Shown here: positions 1 to 8,730 of the stretch, in pieces
Layout: each line of letters opens with the position of its first letter
Numbering within the stretch: position 1 is the stretch's first letter
Assembly (NCBI GenBank): GCA_035628645.1
Contig: DASPJL010000015.1
Span: 1 to 42,350, forward strand
Direction: 5' to 3'
Source of the DNA: DASPJL01 sp035628645
GTDB taxonomy: Bacteria; Bacteroidota; Bacteroidia; Cytophagales; Cyclobacteriaceae
Length of the DNA stretch: 42,350 nucleotides
Made by a program: the position numbers and the translations under genes
Notes under the pieces: generated by a model
Seen by the model: only the letters and a program-made list of their open reading frames with translations
Database searches by the model: none
What the model was told of the DNA's origin: nothing

Positions 1-25
1 TTTTCTTACCTGCTCATTATAATCC

Positions 26-940
26 TTAAGATAAGAGTTCGGGAGCAGGGGCGCCAGCTGGCCGCGACTTATCCTCTGGCAGAGGTATATATTCTGCATT
101 GTCATTTGGAGGCAATTGAATTCGTCCTGCCTGCCAGTCAGCCTTGGCCTGTTCAATTCGCTCACGACGGGAAGAAACAAAATTCCACCAGATGTACCTT
201 TCCCCCAGCGGCTCCCCTCCCAGTATCATCAAAGTGGTATGTTCTCGGGCTATCAACAAGGGATCTACCCCTTTGGTGAAAACAAGCAACTGACCAACTG
301 TGTATAATCTGCCATTCACCTCAAGACTGCCTTTGGCTACATAAATACCACGTTCGGAATAACCCTGGGGTAAATCAAAACGAGTCCCGGCTTCCAACAC
401 CACATGCAAATAAAACAAAGGCGAATGTGTCTTAACGTTATTTTTTAAACCGTAAGCTTCTCCGGCAATAAGTCTCAGCCAAACGCCGGATTGAGTAAAA
501 ACCGGTAACTGATTCGGTTGATAATTATCAAAAGAGGGGTTATTTTCCTCATCTGCTTCGGGAAGCGCCACCCAGGTTTGAATCATTTCCAATGCTCCAC
601 CTGCAAGGGCAGACGGATCTTCAAATCGTTCCGAATGTGCTATTCCGCTGCCTGCTGTCATCCAGTTTACTTCTCCGGGACGAATAATCTGTTCCACGCC
701 AAGGCTATCCCTATGGGTAACCTGGCCACCAAACAAATAGCTGACAGTCGACAACCCAATATGGGGGTGTGGCAATACATCCAGATTGGCAAGTTGTTGA
801 GGAGGAGCTTCAAGGGGGCCGGCGTGATCCATAAAAATAAAGGGACCTACCATCCGCCGTAATCGAAAGGGCAGAATTCTTCGTACTTCTAATCCGTTTC
901 CAATAGAAGCTTTCCGGGCTTGAATGATGATGTCGAGCAT
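26..940 (-). CDS. Pirin family protein
   Basis: A full-length pirin of 304 residues, a bicupin-fold protein. Known relatives are iron-binding regulators or quercetin 2,3-dioxygenases of the cytosol. The N-terminal cupin carries the family stretch FIFMDHAGP (about residues 35-43), then PHPHIGLSTVSYLF with the metal-binding histidines, then GVEQIIRPGEVNWMTAGSGI followed by AHSE (about 82-105). The C-terminal cupin is more variable (FDLPQGYSERGIYVAKG). The ATG at 938-940 opens directly on the conserved core, so no signal peptide is expected. It is divergent from the PRC-barrel gene at 1137. The A+T-rich gap between them holds a 9-bp inverted repeat. The substrate cannot be deduced from the sequence. 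Family assignment is firm. Confidence 0.93.
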   Translation of the reverse strand: MLDIIIQARKASIGNGLEVRRILPFRLRRMVGPFIFMDHAGPLEAPPQQLANLDVLPHPHIGLSTVSYLFGGQVTHRDSLGVEQIIRPGEVNWMTAGSGIAHSERFEDPSALAGGALEMIQTWVALPEADEENNPSFDNYQPNQLPVFTQSGVWLRLIAGEAYGLKNNVKTHSPLFYLHVVLEAGTRFDLPQGYSERGIYVAKGSLEVNGRLYTVGQLLVFTKGVDPLLIAREHTTLMILGGEPLGERYIWWNFVSSRRERIEQAKADWQAGRIQLPPNDNAEYIPLPEDKSRPAGAPAPELLS

Positions 941-951
941 AGATAAGGAAG

Positions 952-979
952 TTAATTAATTAGTTTTAAAATTAATTAA
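952..979. promoter_or_regulatory. AT-only inverted repeat upstream of pirin
   Basis: TTAATTAAT at 952-960 is mirrored by ATTAATTAA at 971-979, starting 12 nt upstream of the pirin ATG. It lies where the pirin promoter must be, so it could be an operator. In such AT-rich DNA it could also be chance. Confidence 0.3.
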
Positions 980-1136
980 TCAAGGGTTAGATATTAAGGG
1001 AAAGTTCACAGAAAATATCTTTTAATTTTCTTTCTGCAAAAGTCTTAAGAGAACTCAAATTTTAACAAACCTTATCCTTAATCATTAAGTAAACCCTAAT
1101 AAGGATATTTTATGTTTAACTTAAAGAAACATCGTT

Positions 1137-1613
1137 ATGAAAAACGTCGGAGGTAACTACACTGCGGACAACACTACAGGAAAAAATCATGAAGGAAGTC
1201 AGGTAAATACTCCTTTAAGGCGATTAACCGCGACATCCATAATTGGCAATACCGTAAAAAACGAAGAGGGGGAAGAATTGGGAAAGGTAGAAGATTTAAT
1301 GATAAACCTGAACTTAGGATGTATAGAATATGCCATTTTGGAGTTTGGCGCTCATTTGAATATGGGCGGAAAATTATTTGCCATACCTTATAACGAACTT
1401 TTACCCGATACGACGAGAGAAATTTTTATACTGAACAGAGGCAAAGAATATCTTAAGAAAGCGCCGGGATTTAATAAAGATCATTGGCCTGACACCAATG
1501 ACCATAATAATTATTATTCAAATGCAAGCGTTTATTGGGAAAGCCCGGTTTGGAATGAACCTACACCTATTGCCGCCCCTGCTCCAGGTTCTCCTTTATC
1601 TGCATATTATTAA
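1137..1613 (+). CDS. PRC-barrel domain protein
   Basis: A 158-residue protein with one PRC-barrel domain at about residues 28-108. It opens with LRRLTATSIIGNTVKNEEGE and continues GKVEDLMINLNLGCIEYAIL, the usual pattern of small beta-strands with a G-x-V-x-D turn. PRC-barrel proteins are small adaptor or RNA/protein-binding modules, often tied to stress responses in soil bacteria. The 25-residue N-terminus is Asn/Thr/Gly-rich and the C-terminal ~40 residues are Asn/Tyr/Pro-rich and look disordered. There is no signal peptide or membrane segment. It is a monocistronic gene followed by a long imperfect palindromic element. The fold is clear; the role is not. Confidence 0.85.
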   Translation: MKNVGGNYTADNTTGKNHEGSQVNTPLRRLTATSIIGNTVKNEEGEELGKVEDLMINLNLGCIEYAILEFGAHLNMGGKLFAIPYNELLPDTTREIFILNRGKEYLKKAPGFNKDHWPDTNDHNNYYSNASVYWESPVWNEPTPIAAPAPGSPLSAYY

Positions 1614-1621
1614 GCGCATAA

Positions 1622-1807
1622 AAAAATAACCACTGAGGACACAGAGATTCACGAAGGGCACGAGGATGTTGAAAAGTGACTCTCCGTCTTGCTGAATGCA
1701 TCTTAAGCAATGGTAGAAAATGAATTGAAAGGCTTAAAATAAGCCCGGAAAGACTTTTTGGACACCTTCATGTTCTCTGTATATTTTTCGTGTCCCCTGT
1801 GGTTAAA
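1622..1807. repeat. Imperfect palindromic 'cacagag' intergenic element
   Basis: The left end reads taaccactgaggacacagag (from about 1624). The right end (about 1767-1806) is its imperfect reverse complement, containing gttctctgt and cgtgtcccctgtggtta. About 100 nt lie between the arms. A related fragment (cacagaggaacacagaga) sits at 15291-15308, between the two ABC permease genes. Degenerate traces occur near 6245-6310 and 39100-39140. Short repeats of this composition are common between genes in many environmental bacteria. I saw no ORF inside it that deserves a call. Confidence 0.6.
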
Positions 1808-1930
1808 AACGATTTGGCTATCACTAAATAACAAACAATCGCGAATAAAAACCACTGTTTCGTAGCACAAATAGCATCTCCCCCGAATAGTATTTCAAAG
1901 ATTAACAACCTAGAATTTCTATTCGGCGAA

Positions 1931-2003
1931 ATGATAAAAAAAACATTTTTAATTTTATTCTTACTAATTAAGCCAAAACACACTTTGCCAAACAACTACC
2001 CTC
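1931..2003 (+). other. Displaced signal peptide of the 2004-2768 gene (one-base frameshift)
   Basis: ATG at 1931 encodes MIKKTFLILFLL, a typical signal-peptide start (two lysines, then a hydrophobic core), ending at codon 1964-1966. That frame then runs to a stop at 2018-2020. If one base is skipped near 1966-1967, the reading continues in the frame of the downstream gene as LSQNTLCQTTTLVGIII. That gives a complete signal peptide joined to the mature domain. The downstream frame itself has a TAA at 1965-1967, so the two halves can only be joined by a shift here. Either the strain carries a real lesion or one base was added in sequencing. Confidence 0.7.
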
Positions 2004-2768
2004 GTGGGTATAATTATTAATCAGTTAGACAACAAGCCTATCCCTTACGTGAATATTGGTATTCGGAATAAGAATTTCGGAGCCGTATCAGATGAAAAGG
2101 GAAACTTTCGTTTACAATTTAATACTAACCAACTTGCCGACACACTCACATTTTCCTGCGTTGGATATCAGGAAGAGTCATTCCCAATTAAGGGTATTCT
2201 GTCAAAGGAGAAGATTGTTTTTGCTATGAAAGAAAAAGTCACGGAATTACCGGAAGTGATCGTGAGCTCAAAAAAACCCAAAATCCGCAAAATTGGTATT
2301 AAATCCCACAATCCATTCTTACAAGGCATAGCACAAAGTCGGGACATTAATGATATTGTAGAAATAGGAAGACTTATTCCTATCGAAAACCCTAATACTA
2401 AAATAACATCCGCCCATTTGTTCCTTCATTATGTATCCGTAGATACTGCTGTTTTCAGGATAAATTTTTATCGTTTCCAAAGCGAAGAACCAGGCTCAAG
2501 AATGGTTGAAAAAAGCATTATTGTCAGGCTTCCGGTATCCAAAGGATGGCATGTGATGGACCTGGACAAATACAATATTTATATGCAGGAAGATTTTTTC
2601 ATAGGAATTGAATTTTTACCCAATAAATCCAACAACAACCGTAACAATTCCTTTATGTATGGAGCAAAACTGGGTGGTCTTAATGGATTCAGCCGTAATA
2701 GCAGCTTGGGAAAATGGGAAAAAGCAAGAGGCGCAGCCCATTCATTATATGTAACCGTGAGGCAGTAG
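2004..2768 (+). CDS. Carboxypeptidase-regulatory-like domain protein
   Basis: From a GTG at 2004 this encodes 254 residues. Residues 1-75 form a CarboxypepD_reg-like beta-sandwich: GIIINQLDNKPIPYVNIGIR, then GAVSDEKGNFRL, then LTFSCVGYQEESFPI. This module is frequent at the N-terminus of Bacteroidota TonB-dependent receptors and of surface proteins. The remaining ~170 residues hold a beta-rich domain of no family I recognise. The GTG is probably not the natural start, because an out-of-frame ATG at 1931 encodes a matching signal peptide; the repaired protein would be about 278 residues and secreted. The next gene is a TonB-dependent receptor lacking this module. The domain call is solid; the function is unknown. 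Confidence 0.8.
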   Translation: MGIIINQLDNKPIPYVNIGIRNKNFGAVSDEKGNFRLQFNTNQLADTLTFSCVGYQEESFPIKGILSKEKIVFAMKEKVTELPEVIVSSKKPKIRKIGIKSHNPFLQGIAQSRDINDIVEIGRLIPIENPNTKITSAHLFLHYVSVDTAVFRINFYRFQSEEPGSRMVEKSIIVRLPVSKGWHVMDLDKYNIYMQEDFFIGIEFLPNKSNNNRNNSFMYGAKLGGLNGFSRNSSLGKWEKARGAAHSLYVTVRQ

Positions 2769-2846
2769 AATTTTAATGTGCTCTCGAAAAAGAACCGGAA
2801 TAAGTAGTGACATTAAACGAAATTTGAACTTTATCTATTCAATTTG

Positions 2847-2880
2847 ATAGTGCAATCCTTGTTCAAAGCCCATCGATTGA
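2847..2880. repeat. Hairpin repeat, copy 1 (upstream of TonB receptor gene)
   Basis: This 34-nt segment starts ATAGTGCAATCCTTG and recurs at 5019-5052 with few differences. In this copy the stem arms have diverged. The two copies bracket the 2944-4968 gene. Confidence 0.6.
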
Positions 2881-2943
2881 ATAAGAAAATTCTTCTAGGA
2901 ATATTAAAAACCTTTAACAATTTTTGTTCTTCATTTTTTATGT

Positions 2944-4968
2944 ATGAAGAACAAAATAAAACTCCTAACAACCTTTATATTGGTTGTTTACTCCTATTAT
3001 TCATACGGCCAATCAGACAGTACATACCATGATTTAGGGAGATTAAAACTGAGAAAAGAATTCACCCAATCCATCTCTATTCAAGGCGCCGACCTGGATA
3101 AGTTTGCTTTTACCAATCTTTCCGATGCTATTAATGCATGGCTTTATGGGACCTTAAGCAATGACGAATCATTGGTTTATGTTATTGACGGAATTCTGGT
3201 CAATGATGTAAATGCTTATAGTATTCAAGATATTGAAGACATTACTTTGGTCCAAAATGCATTGATTCAATTAAATGGCGTCAAAGATGAACAACATTTG
3301 GTTCTAATAAATACTAAAAAATCTATAACTGAGGGATTACATATTACAGGAGGAGCACAGGTCAGTTATGTAACTAAAACTGAAATTACACCAATAAACT
3401 CAGATGATTCAAAGTCAGCAGACGGTCTTTTTCACCAATACTTCCTTTCAGCCAAAAAAAGAAAGAACGGGCTAAATGCTGGGGTAACGGCAAGTTATCT
3501 AAGAGATATTTATCCTGTGACAAATAATACTATTAAACCATATAGTATGGGCCGTGTCCGATTAAATGGGTATTTGGAAAAGTATTTGACAAAAAATACA
3601 AGTCTAAAGTATAATTTAAATTTTACCCCCCAAAAGCTCGGCTATCAAACTAAACCAATTTGGATGGAAGATGCAGAGCGTGAAGAATTTCGAAACCGTC
3701 AAAGATTACTTTCTACTGGAATAGCTTTGAAAACTCTTGCTTCTAATGGTTTAATGCATATTATTAGTTTTACCTATAGTTCTTTGCGCGGTAATTCAAA
3801 ATTAGCCTCGTATCTAAATTCTGGCTTTGACTCTCAAATTGAGCCCTTTACTTCTACATCCACCAATAAATCCTATGATTTTCTTTTAAAAGATGATGTA
3901 CATTATGAAAGAAGATTGGGCCAGTTCGGTATTCGGCCCGCTTTAAATTTAACTTTTAGATATGGAAGACTTTTTGAAACAATGGAGAATAAAATTGGCA
4001 ATGATGATCTTTTACTGATGAATTCTGCATACTCCTTAGATTACAAATCATTATTACTTACTCCTTCTGTTAATTTTCATTTTAGAAATGCCCTAAATTT
4101 ACAAGGAGGTCTCCTCCTTAACTTTTCCTATGTGTCCTATTTAAAAGAAAACCACAATAAAATAATTAATCCTTTTGTTTCAGCCACAGCAGACATAGTA
4201 AAATTAGTAGCTGCAGAATCTAATACTGGCTTTAAACTTTTCTCCTCTTTTGCTTTATCTGATATTTCCCTTGATCACACAAACAGTTTGACGGACCTAA
4301 ATAATTCAATTCCAACTAATTTTAATAATGATGCTCTATTTTCAAAATATCTAAATTCCAACTTCGCAAATAAAGTTTTCCAGATTGGAGGTTCCGTTTC
4401 ATTTGATAGTGACAAATTCATCTTTACTTATAATTACGACAATCGAAATTATTCCGCACCCGTTCTCATTAATAAACCGAACACCAATGGTTTTGAGCAA
4501 ATTACTGCTTTTTATGATGGTTACTCCCAAACCCATCGTGCATCAATAAATGTTAGCATTTTTAAAAAGCCCTCTTATAGATGGTACTCAGGACTTTCCT
4601 ATGCAAGAAGAAAGTTGACTTTGGAGGACCTTCCAAAGCAGGTTAATACGTATTTTGAAGTCAAACCATGGCATGGAGGATGGGTAAACAGGGTACAATA
4701 CAAAAATCTCGGATTCGGATTTGATATACTTTACAGACTGAAAGAAGAAAAGGGATCCTATATAAATGAAAATGGAACTCCAGGATATACAGTTCGTGAA
4801 TTTAATACTATCACCCTGCAAAATATTTACCTGAGCTACGGCTTTAAAATTCTAAAACTAAAAGTACTTGAGGTTTATGCTAATTCAAGAAATCTTGCCC
4901 TTTCAAAGGATACTTCATTGACAGACAACAGGAGATATATGGGTGTAGGTTTTAAAATAGATATTTAA
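2944..4968 (+). CDS. TonB-dependent receptor-like outer-membrane protein
   Basis: This is a 674-residue outer-membrane protein with an N-terminal signal peptide (MKNKIKLLTTFILVVYSYYS, likely cut near YGQ at residue 23). Residues ~45-130 form a degenerate plug domain: ISIQGADLDKF, LSDAINAWLYG, LVYVIDGILVNDV, IQDIEDITLVQNALIQL. That is the SusC/RagA signature in shortened form. The rest alternates short aromatic-rich strands as in a 22-strand barrel and ends in MGVGFKIDI. At 674 residues it is shorter than typical SusC proteins (~1000) and lacks their N-terminal carboxypeptidase-like domain, which is present in the preceding gene. No SusD partner lies beside it. The substrate is unknown. Such receptors import large ligands using TonB/ExbBD energy. 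Confidence 0.82.
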   Translation: MKNKIKLLTTFILVVYSYYSYGQSDSTYHDLGRLKLRKEFTQSISIQGADLDKFAFTNLSDAINAWLYGTLSNDESLVYVIDGILVNDVNAYSIQDIEDITLVQNALIQLNGVKDEQHLVLINTKKSITEGLHITGGAQVSYVTKTEITPINSDDSKSADGLFHQYFLSAKKRKNGLNAGVTASYLRDIYPVTNNTIKPYSMGRVRLNGYLEKYLTKNTSLKYNLNFTPQKLGYQTKPIWMEDAEREEFRNRQRLLSTGIALKTLASNGLMHIISFTYSSLRGNSKLASYLNSGFDSQIEPFTSTSTNKSYDFLLKDDVHYERRLGQFGIRPALNLTFRYGRLFETMENKIGNDDLLLMNSAYSLDYKSLLLTPSVNFHFRNALNLQGGLLLNFSYVSYLKENHNKIINPFVSATADIVKLVAAESNTGFKLFSSFALSDISLDHTNSLTDLNNSIPTNFNNDALFSKYLNSNFANKVFQIGGSVSFDSDKFIFTYNYDNRNYSAPVLINKPNTNGFEQITAFYDGYSQTHRASINVSIFKKPSYRWYSGLSYARRKLTLEDLPKQVNTYFEVKPWHGGWVNRVQYKNLGFGFDILYRLKEEKGSYINENGTPGYTVREFNTITLQNIYLSYGFKILKLKVLEVYANSRNLALSKDTSLTDNRRYMGVGFKIDI

Positions 4969-5018
4969 AACGTTGCAAATGCCTAACAAGTAGATCAATG
5001 ATACTATACCAATGTTCA

Positions 5019-5052
5019 ATAGTGCAATCATTGTCCAAAGCCCAATGATTGC
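5019..5052. repeat. Hairpin repeat, copy 2 (between TonB receptor and VOC gene)
   Basis: This is the second copy of the 2847-2880 repeat. The stem is perfect: GCAATCATTG (5024-5033) pairs with CAATGATTGC (5043-5052) across a 9-nt loop. A T-rich run follows (TTATTTTTGATTTTT). It lies between the convergent receptor and VOC genes, so it can act as a rho-independent terminator for the plus-strand gene. Confidence 0.6.
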
Positions 5053-5077
5053 AACTTATTTTTGATTTTTCTCCAAT

Positions 5078-5584
5078 CTATCCAACCATCTCTTTTTCAA
5101 ATTCCTCTTTTAGTTTTTCAAGATCAAACTTTTTCATCTGAAGAAATGCCTTTGTCACACGCTGGGCTTTTTCTGCATCGGGTTGAGTCAACATTTCTGA
5201 AAGCTGCACAGGAACCACCTGCCACGATACGCCAAATTTATCCTTCAGCCAGCCACATGGACCTTCTTCCCCGTCCTTTGTCAGCCTCTCCCAGTAGTAA
5301 TCTATTTCTTCCTGGGAAGTGCAATTGATAATTAATGACATCGCTTCGTTAAATTTAAACTGTGGACCACCGTTGAGCGCACAAAACTCTTGTCCATCCA
5401 ATTTAAAATTTACTGTCATAGCAGTGCCGGGTTGTTGCCCGTGAAATTCGAAACCTTCTTTTCCATATCGGCTGATTTTACCGATTTTAGAATTCTTAAA
5501 AATGGAAGCGTAAAAATTTGCAGCTTCTTCTGCCTGATTGTTAAACCACAAACAGTTGGTAATTCTTTGATTAATCGTAGCCAT
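5078..5584 (-). CDS. VOC family protein (PhnB-like)
   Basis: This is 168 residues of the vicinal-oxygen-chelate superfamily, in the subgroup annotated PhnB or '3-demethylubiquinone-9 3-methyltransferase-like'. Visible marks are ITNCLWFNNQAEEAANFYAS (residues 7-26), GTAMTVNFKLDGQEFCALNG (about 53-72) and the closing GWLKDKFGVSWQVVP (about 111-125). The ATG at 5582-5584 gives the usual N-terminus. Proteins of this subgroup are mostly uncharacterised; the methyltransferase name is historical, so no reaction is claimed. It is convergent with the TonB receptor, from which a hairpin separates it. Confidence 0.88.
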   Translation of the reverse strand: MATINQRITNCLWFNNQAEEAANFYASIFKNSKIGKISRYGKEGFEFHGQQPGTAMTVNFKLDGQEFCALNGGPQFKFNEAMSLIINCTSQEEIDYYWERLTKDGEEGPCGWLKDKFGVSWQVVPVQLSEMLTQPDAEKAQRVTKAFLQMKKFDLEKLKEEFEKEMVG

Positions 5585-5766
5585 GTTTCTTTATTTTTTA
5601 TAATATAAAATTACGGGCATTACCTGTAAAAGGAAGTGTGTAAAAACGACAAAACAAGGGGCTGTTTGCGTCAATGAGGAAAACAATATTGAGCCAGGAA
5701 TCTTTAGAAACAAAAAATCATTCAACTTTTGTTTTCAATCGTAATAACAATCATAACCTTAAAAAA

Positions 5767-6072
5767 ATGGAAACAAAAGCTATTAAATCTACCCGACTTA
5801 ACATCAGGCAATTTACAGAGCTTCATCACTGCATCCCAAGCTGGATTACCGAGGTGAGGAAGATTTTCTATGAGGACCTGAGCAAAGAACAGCAGGCAAA
5901 CTTCGATGCTGAGAATTTTGAACATGAAAAGATTGAGGACCTTTTTAAGAAATTTGATTATGTTTTAGTGGATGAAATGGATTGTTTTTACGGAGTAAAA
6001 AACGAAAAAAAGTTTGCACTTTCCAAATGCGATGGAGCATGGCGACAAGTCCTAGAGTCTCAATTTGTCTGA
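5767..6072 (+). CDS. Hypothetical protein, small, acidic
   Basis: From the ATG at 5767 this encodes 101 residues (METKAIKSTRLN...). An in-frame ATG at 5674 would add 31 Asn/His-rich residues that look like translated leader, so I prefer 5767. The protein is soluble and predicted helical, with two runs of acidic and aromatic residues (EDLSKEQQANFDAENFEHEK, then LFKKFDYVLVDEMDCFYGVK). I recognise no domain. It is monocistronic and followed by almost 500 nt without a gene. Confidence 0.6.
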   Translation: METKAIKSTRLNIRQFTELHHCIPSWITEVRKIFYEDLSKEQQANFDAENFEHEKIEDLFKKFDYVLVDEMDCFYGVKNEKKFALSKCDGAWRQVLESQFV

Positions 6073-6561
6073 TGTAGGTATGGAGCATAAGATTCGGGAT
6101 TCAGGGAAGTTCATTTGAAACTTCTAGCTTACCACGATGGTCTATCCGTAAAATAGAGAACTCATTGATACTCTATTTTACCACCAAAAAAATTGGGATC
6201 ACGGTAAAGCAACAAAGGCTGTAATTCTCCTTTCCTCTTTAAAAACTCCGCTCTCTCAGTGTTTATTTGTTTGTTTTGTTCATTTTCGTGGACTTTTGTG
6301 TTGCTTCCTTTTAATTGCCACATTAGCACATGAGCTGATTGTCACATTCATTTTTCTCTCCATCTTAAACAGCTCTGCTGCCATTTGAAACAATAAATTT
6401 TACTGTAAGTTTAAGGTATACTTTCCTGTCATTCATGTTGTTTTTGTACGTAAATTGAACTTGCAAATTTCGAATATTGAAATGGCAAAAGCTTGAGCTA
6501 AACCGGTAGTTATCTTTATTATTTTCTCAATTTATGTCCTTTAGAAAATAAGATTAATCTT
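6073..6561. other. 489-nt intergenic region without a convincing gene
   Basis: No ORF here has a plausible protein. The stretch at about 6245-6310 (ctctctcagtgttt, then ttcgtggacttttgtgttg) looks like a decayed copy of the 'cacagag' element seen at 1622-1807. The promoter of the 6562 kinase gene should lie in the last 100 nt, but I see no clear TAnnTTTG box. Confidence 0.5.
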
Positions 6562-8712
6562 ATGATATTATTTTTTTGGGTCTTCTTATTATCTGCATTT
6601 GCACCTGGTGCCCCGGAAATAATCAATTACACCCATTCAAAGGAAGAATTAGAGATTGGAAAATCAATATATCTTTTGGAAGACAAAGAAGGAACGCTGG
6701 ACTTTAATGATATTTTAAAAGATTCCATTCAGAACCAGTTTAAGCTATCCGAAGAGAATATTCCTAATTACGGCAATACCCAATCTGTAGTATGGGTAAG
6801 ATTTACGGTTTCAAATACCTCCGCTGAACGGTGTTTCGTAGAAATAGTAAAGCCGTTAATTCATAAAATCACCTTCTTTTACCCCGATTCTACAGGTCAG
6901 TATCAGTCGAGGACAACAGGGGCTAATTATTCATTTTATTCAAGGGAATGGAATGACAATGACTTTATATTTACTCTTCTTCACGCCCACACCCCTGCTC
7001 CACATACTTTTTACTTCAGGTTTGACAGCGATGAAAGCCTTGAAATACCGCTTATAATAGGCTCAGAGGAAACACTTTTCGAACGGCATACACGGGAAGA
7101 GTTGCTTTATGGCATGTATATAGGATTTATGATCCTGATGTTTTTATATAACCTTATGATCTATTTCCGAATAAAGGAAAAGGTCTATCTGCTGTATTCT
7201 TTGTATGTAATTTCTATGCTTCTTCTGATCGATATGATGATGATCGGAAAAGGCTTTCAATATATCTGGCCTTCCATTCCGTATATTAACTTTCAAATTA
7301 ATGGACTTACTGCGCTTGTGGGCACTTTCATGATTTTCTTTACTGCAGCGTTTTTAAAAACTAAAGAAAATACTCCCCTCCTTCACAAAGGATTCTATTT
7401 TTTGCTGTTTGTAAACTTGGCAATCATTATCCTTAATATTTCAGGAGATTATTTTGTTAGCAGCATTGCCTGCCAGATCATCACGCTGGTGCTGACGCTC
7501 TATTTGATCTTCACGGCAGTATCAGTTTATAGAAAAGGCTTTACCCCGGCAAGGTATTATTTGGTCGCTTATGCTACGCTGTTTGTCGGAGGCTTTTTAT
7601 ATATCCTCTACATGAACAACCTGGTGCCTTATTCCTTTTTTACAAAAAATGCGCCTCTGATAGGCTCCGTCGGCGACATTGTTCTTCTTTCTTTTGCACT
7701 GGCAGACAACATAAGCAGATTGAGGAAAGAAAAGATCACACTGATTACTGAAAAATTGGACCTGATAGAAAGTCAAAAGCAAAAGCTAGAAAGAATGGTA
7801 CAGGAAAGAACGGAGGAAATTGCTACTCAGAATGAAGAGTTACGGTCGCAGCAAGAGCAAATACATTTTCAAAAAGAAGAACTGCAAGTGAGAAATATTA
7901 AACTGGAATTGGCCCGGATTAAAATAGAGGAACGAAACCATCAACTAAACCTTTATACACAAAACCTTGAAAGAGAAATAGAAAGCAGGTCTTCCGAATT
8001 GGTTAAAAGCAACCAGGAGCTTATTGACCAAAACCATCAGATGGAGCAGTTTTCTTTTATCACGGCGCATAATTTACGATCACCGGTAGCACGGATTCAA
8101 GGGCTTTGTGAGGTTTTGGGTATAGTAAAAGAAAATGAAAAGCCTTACTTATTGGAGCAGTTGATGATGACCAGCAAAGACCTGGACAGGGTGATCCATG
8201 ACCTGACCAAAATCCTTGAAATACGAAAGGGTAGTTCTCAAAATTTTGACTGGATCGACCTTGAAGAGAAAACTGTAAGGGCATTGAGTATACTGGAAGA
8301 TGAAATAAAACAGAGCAAGGGGGTGGTAAAATATAATTTTGAACAAGCAAAACAAGTATATGGTTTATCCGCTTACATTGAAAGCATTCTTTACAACCTG
8401 ATAAGCAATGCCATCAAATATCGCTCCCCTGAAAGACCTCCGATAATTGAAATTGAGAGCAAAATTCAGGACCGGAAAATACATATTTTTATAAATGACA
8501 ACGGAATAGGTATTGATCTCGACAAATACAAGGGCAAAGTTTTCGGCATCTACAAAAGATTCCATACCCATGTAGAAGGAAAAGGCCTGGGACTTCATTT
8601 GGTAAAAACACAGGTCCAGGCAATGTATGGAAATATTAAGATCAGTAGCACGCCCAATAAAGGAACAACTTTTGAAATCACTTTTCCTTTAAAAGACAAT
8701 AATGCCGACTGA
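6562..8712 (+). CDS. 7TM-DISM sensor histidine kinase
   Basis: A 716-residue membrane sensor kinase. A signal peptide (residues 1-~17) precedes an extracellular 7TMR-DISMED2-type beta-sandwich (about 25-170: YLLEDKEGTLDFNDIL, SVVWVRFTVSN). Seven hydrophobic segments follow (about 183-385), then a long coiled coil (about 390-490). The dimerisation/phosphoacceptor helix is FITAHNLRSPVARIQG with phospho-acceptor His503; Asn replaces the more usual Glu/Asp after it, as in many Bacteroidota kinases. The ATPase domain shows the N box (NLISNAIKYRSPERPP), DNGIGID, and GKGLGLHLVKTQV. No receiver domain is fused and no response regulator is adjacent, so it probably works with an unlinked partner. The ligand is unknown; DISM sensors are thought to bind carbohydrates. 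Confidence 0.92.
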   Translation: MILFFWVFLLSAFAPGAPEIINYTHSKEELEIGKSIYLLEDKEGTLDFNDILKDSIQNQFKLSEENIPNYGNTQSVVWVRFTVSNTSAERCFVEIVKPLIHKITFFYPDSTGQYQSRTTGANYSFYSREWNDNDFIFTLLHAHTPAPHTFYFRFDSDESLEIPLIIGSEETLFERHTREELLYGMYIGFMILMFLYNLMIYFRIKEKVYLLYSLYVISMLLLIDMMMIGKGFQYIWPSIPYINFQINGLTALVGTFMIFFTAAFLKTKENTPLLHKGFYFLLFVNLAIIILNISGDYFVSSIACQIITLVLTLYLIFTAVSVYRKGFTPARYYLVAYATLFVGGFLYILYMNNLVPYSFFTKNAPLIGSVGDIVLLSFALADNISRLRKEKITLITEKLDLIESQKQKLERMVQERTEEIATQNEELRSQQEQIHFQKEELQVRNIKLELARIKIEERNHQLNLYTQNLEREIESRSSELVKSNQELIDQNHQMEQFSFITAHNLRSPVARIQGLCEVLGIVKENEKPYLLEQLMMTSKDLDRVIHDLTKILEIRKGSSQNFDWIDLEEKTVRALSILEDEIKQSKGVVKYNFEQAKQVYGLSAYIESILYNLISNAIKYRSPERPPIIEIESKIQDRKIHIFINDNGIGIDLDKYKGKVFGIYKRFHTHVEGKGLGLHLVKTQVQAMYGNIKISSTPNKGTTFEITFPLKDNNAD

Positions 8713-8730
8713 AGAATCTTATAACATAAA

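Noticed and set aside
1768..1995. Minus-strand ORF of 75 codons
   Set aside because: It covers the right arm of the palindromic element and the displaced signal peptide; composition is non-coding and it has no recognisable domain.
2844..3032. 62-codon ORF overlapping the TonB receptor start
   Set aside because: Runs through the hairpin repeat and the receptor's signal-peptide codons in another frame; no coding signs.
4984..5000. GCCTAACAAG, similar to an integron attC core
   Set aside because: No matching GTTAGGC partner within a cassette distance and no integrase; a 7-base core is expected by chance several times in 42 kb.
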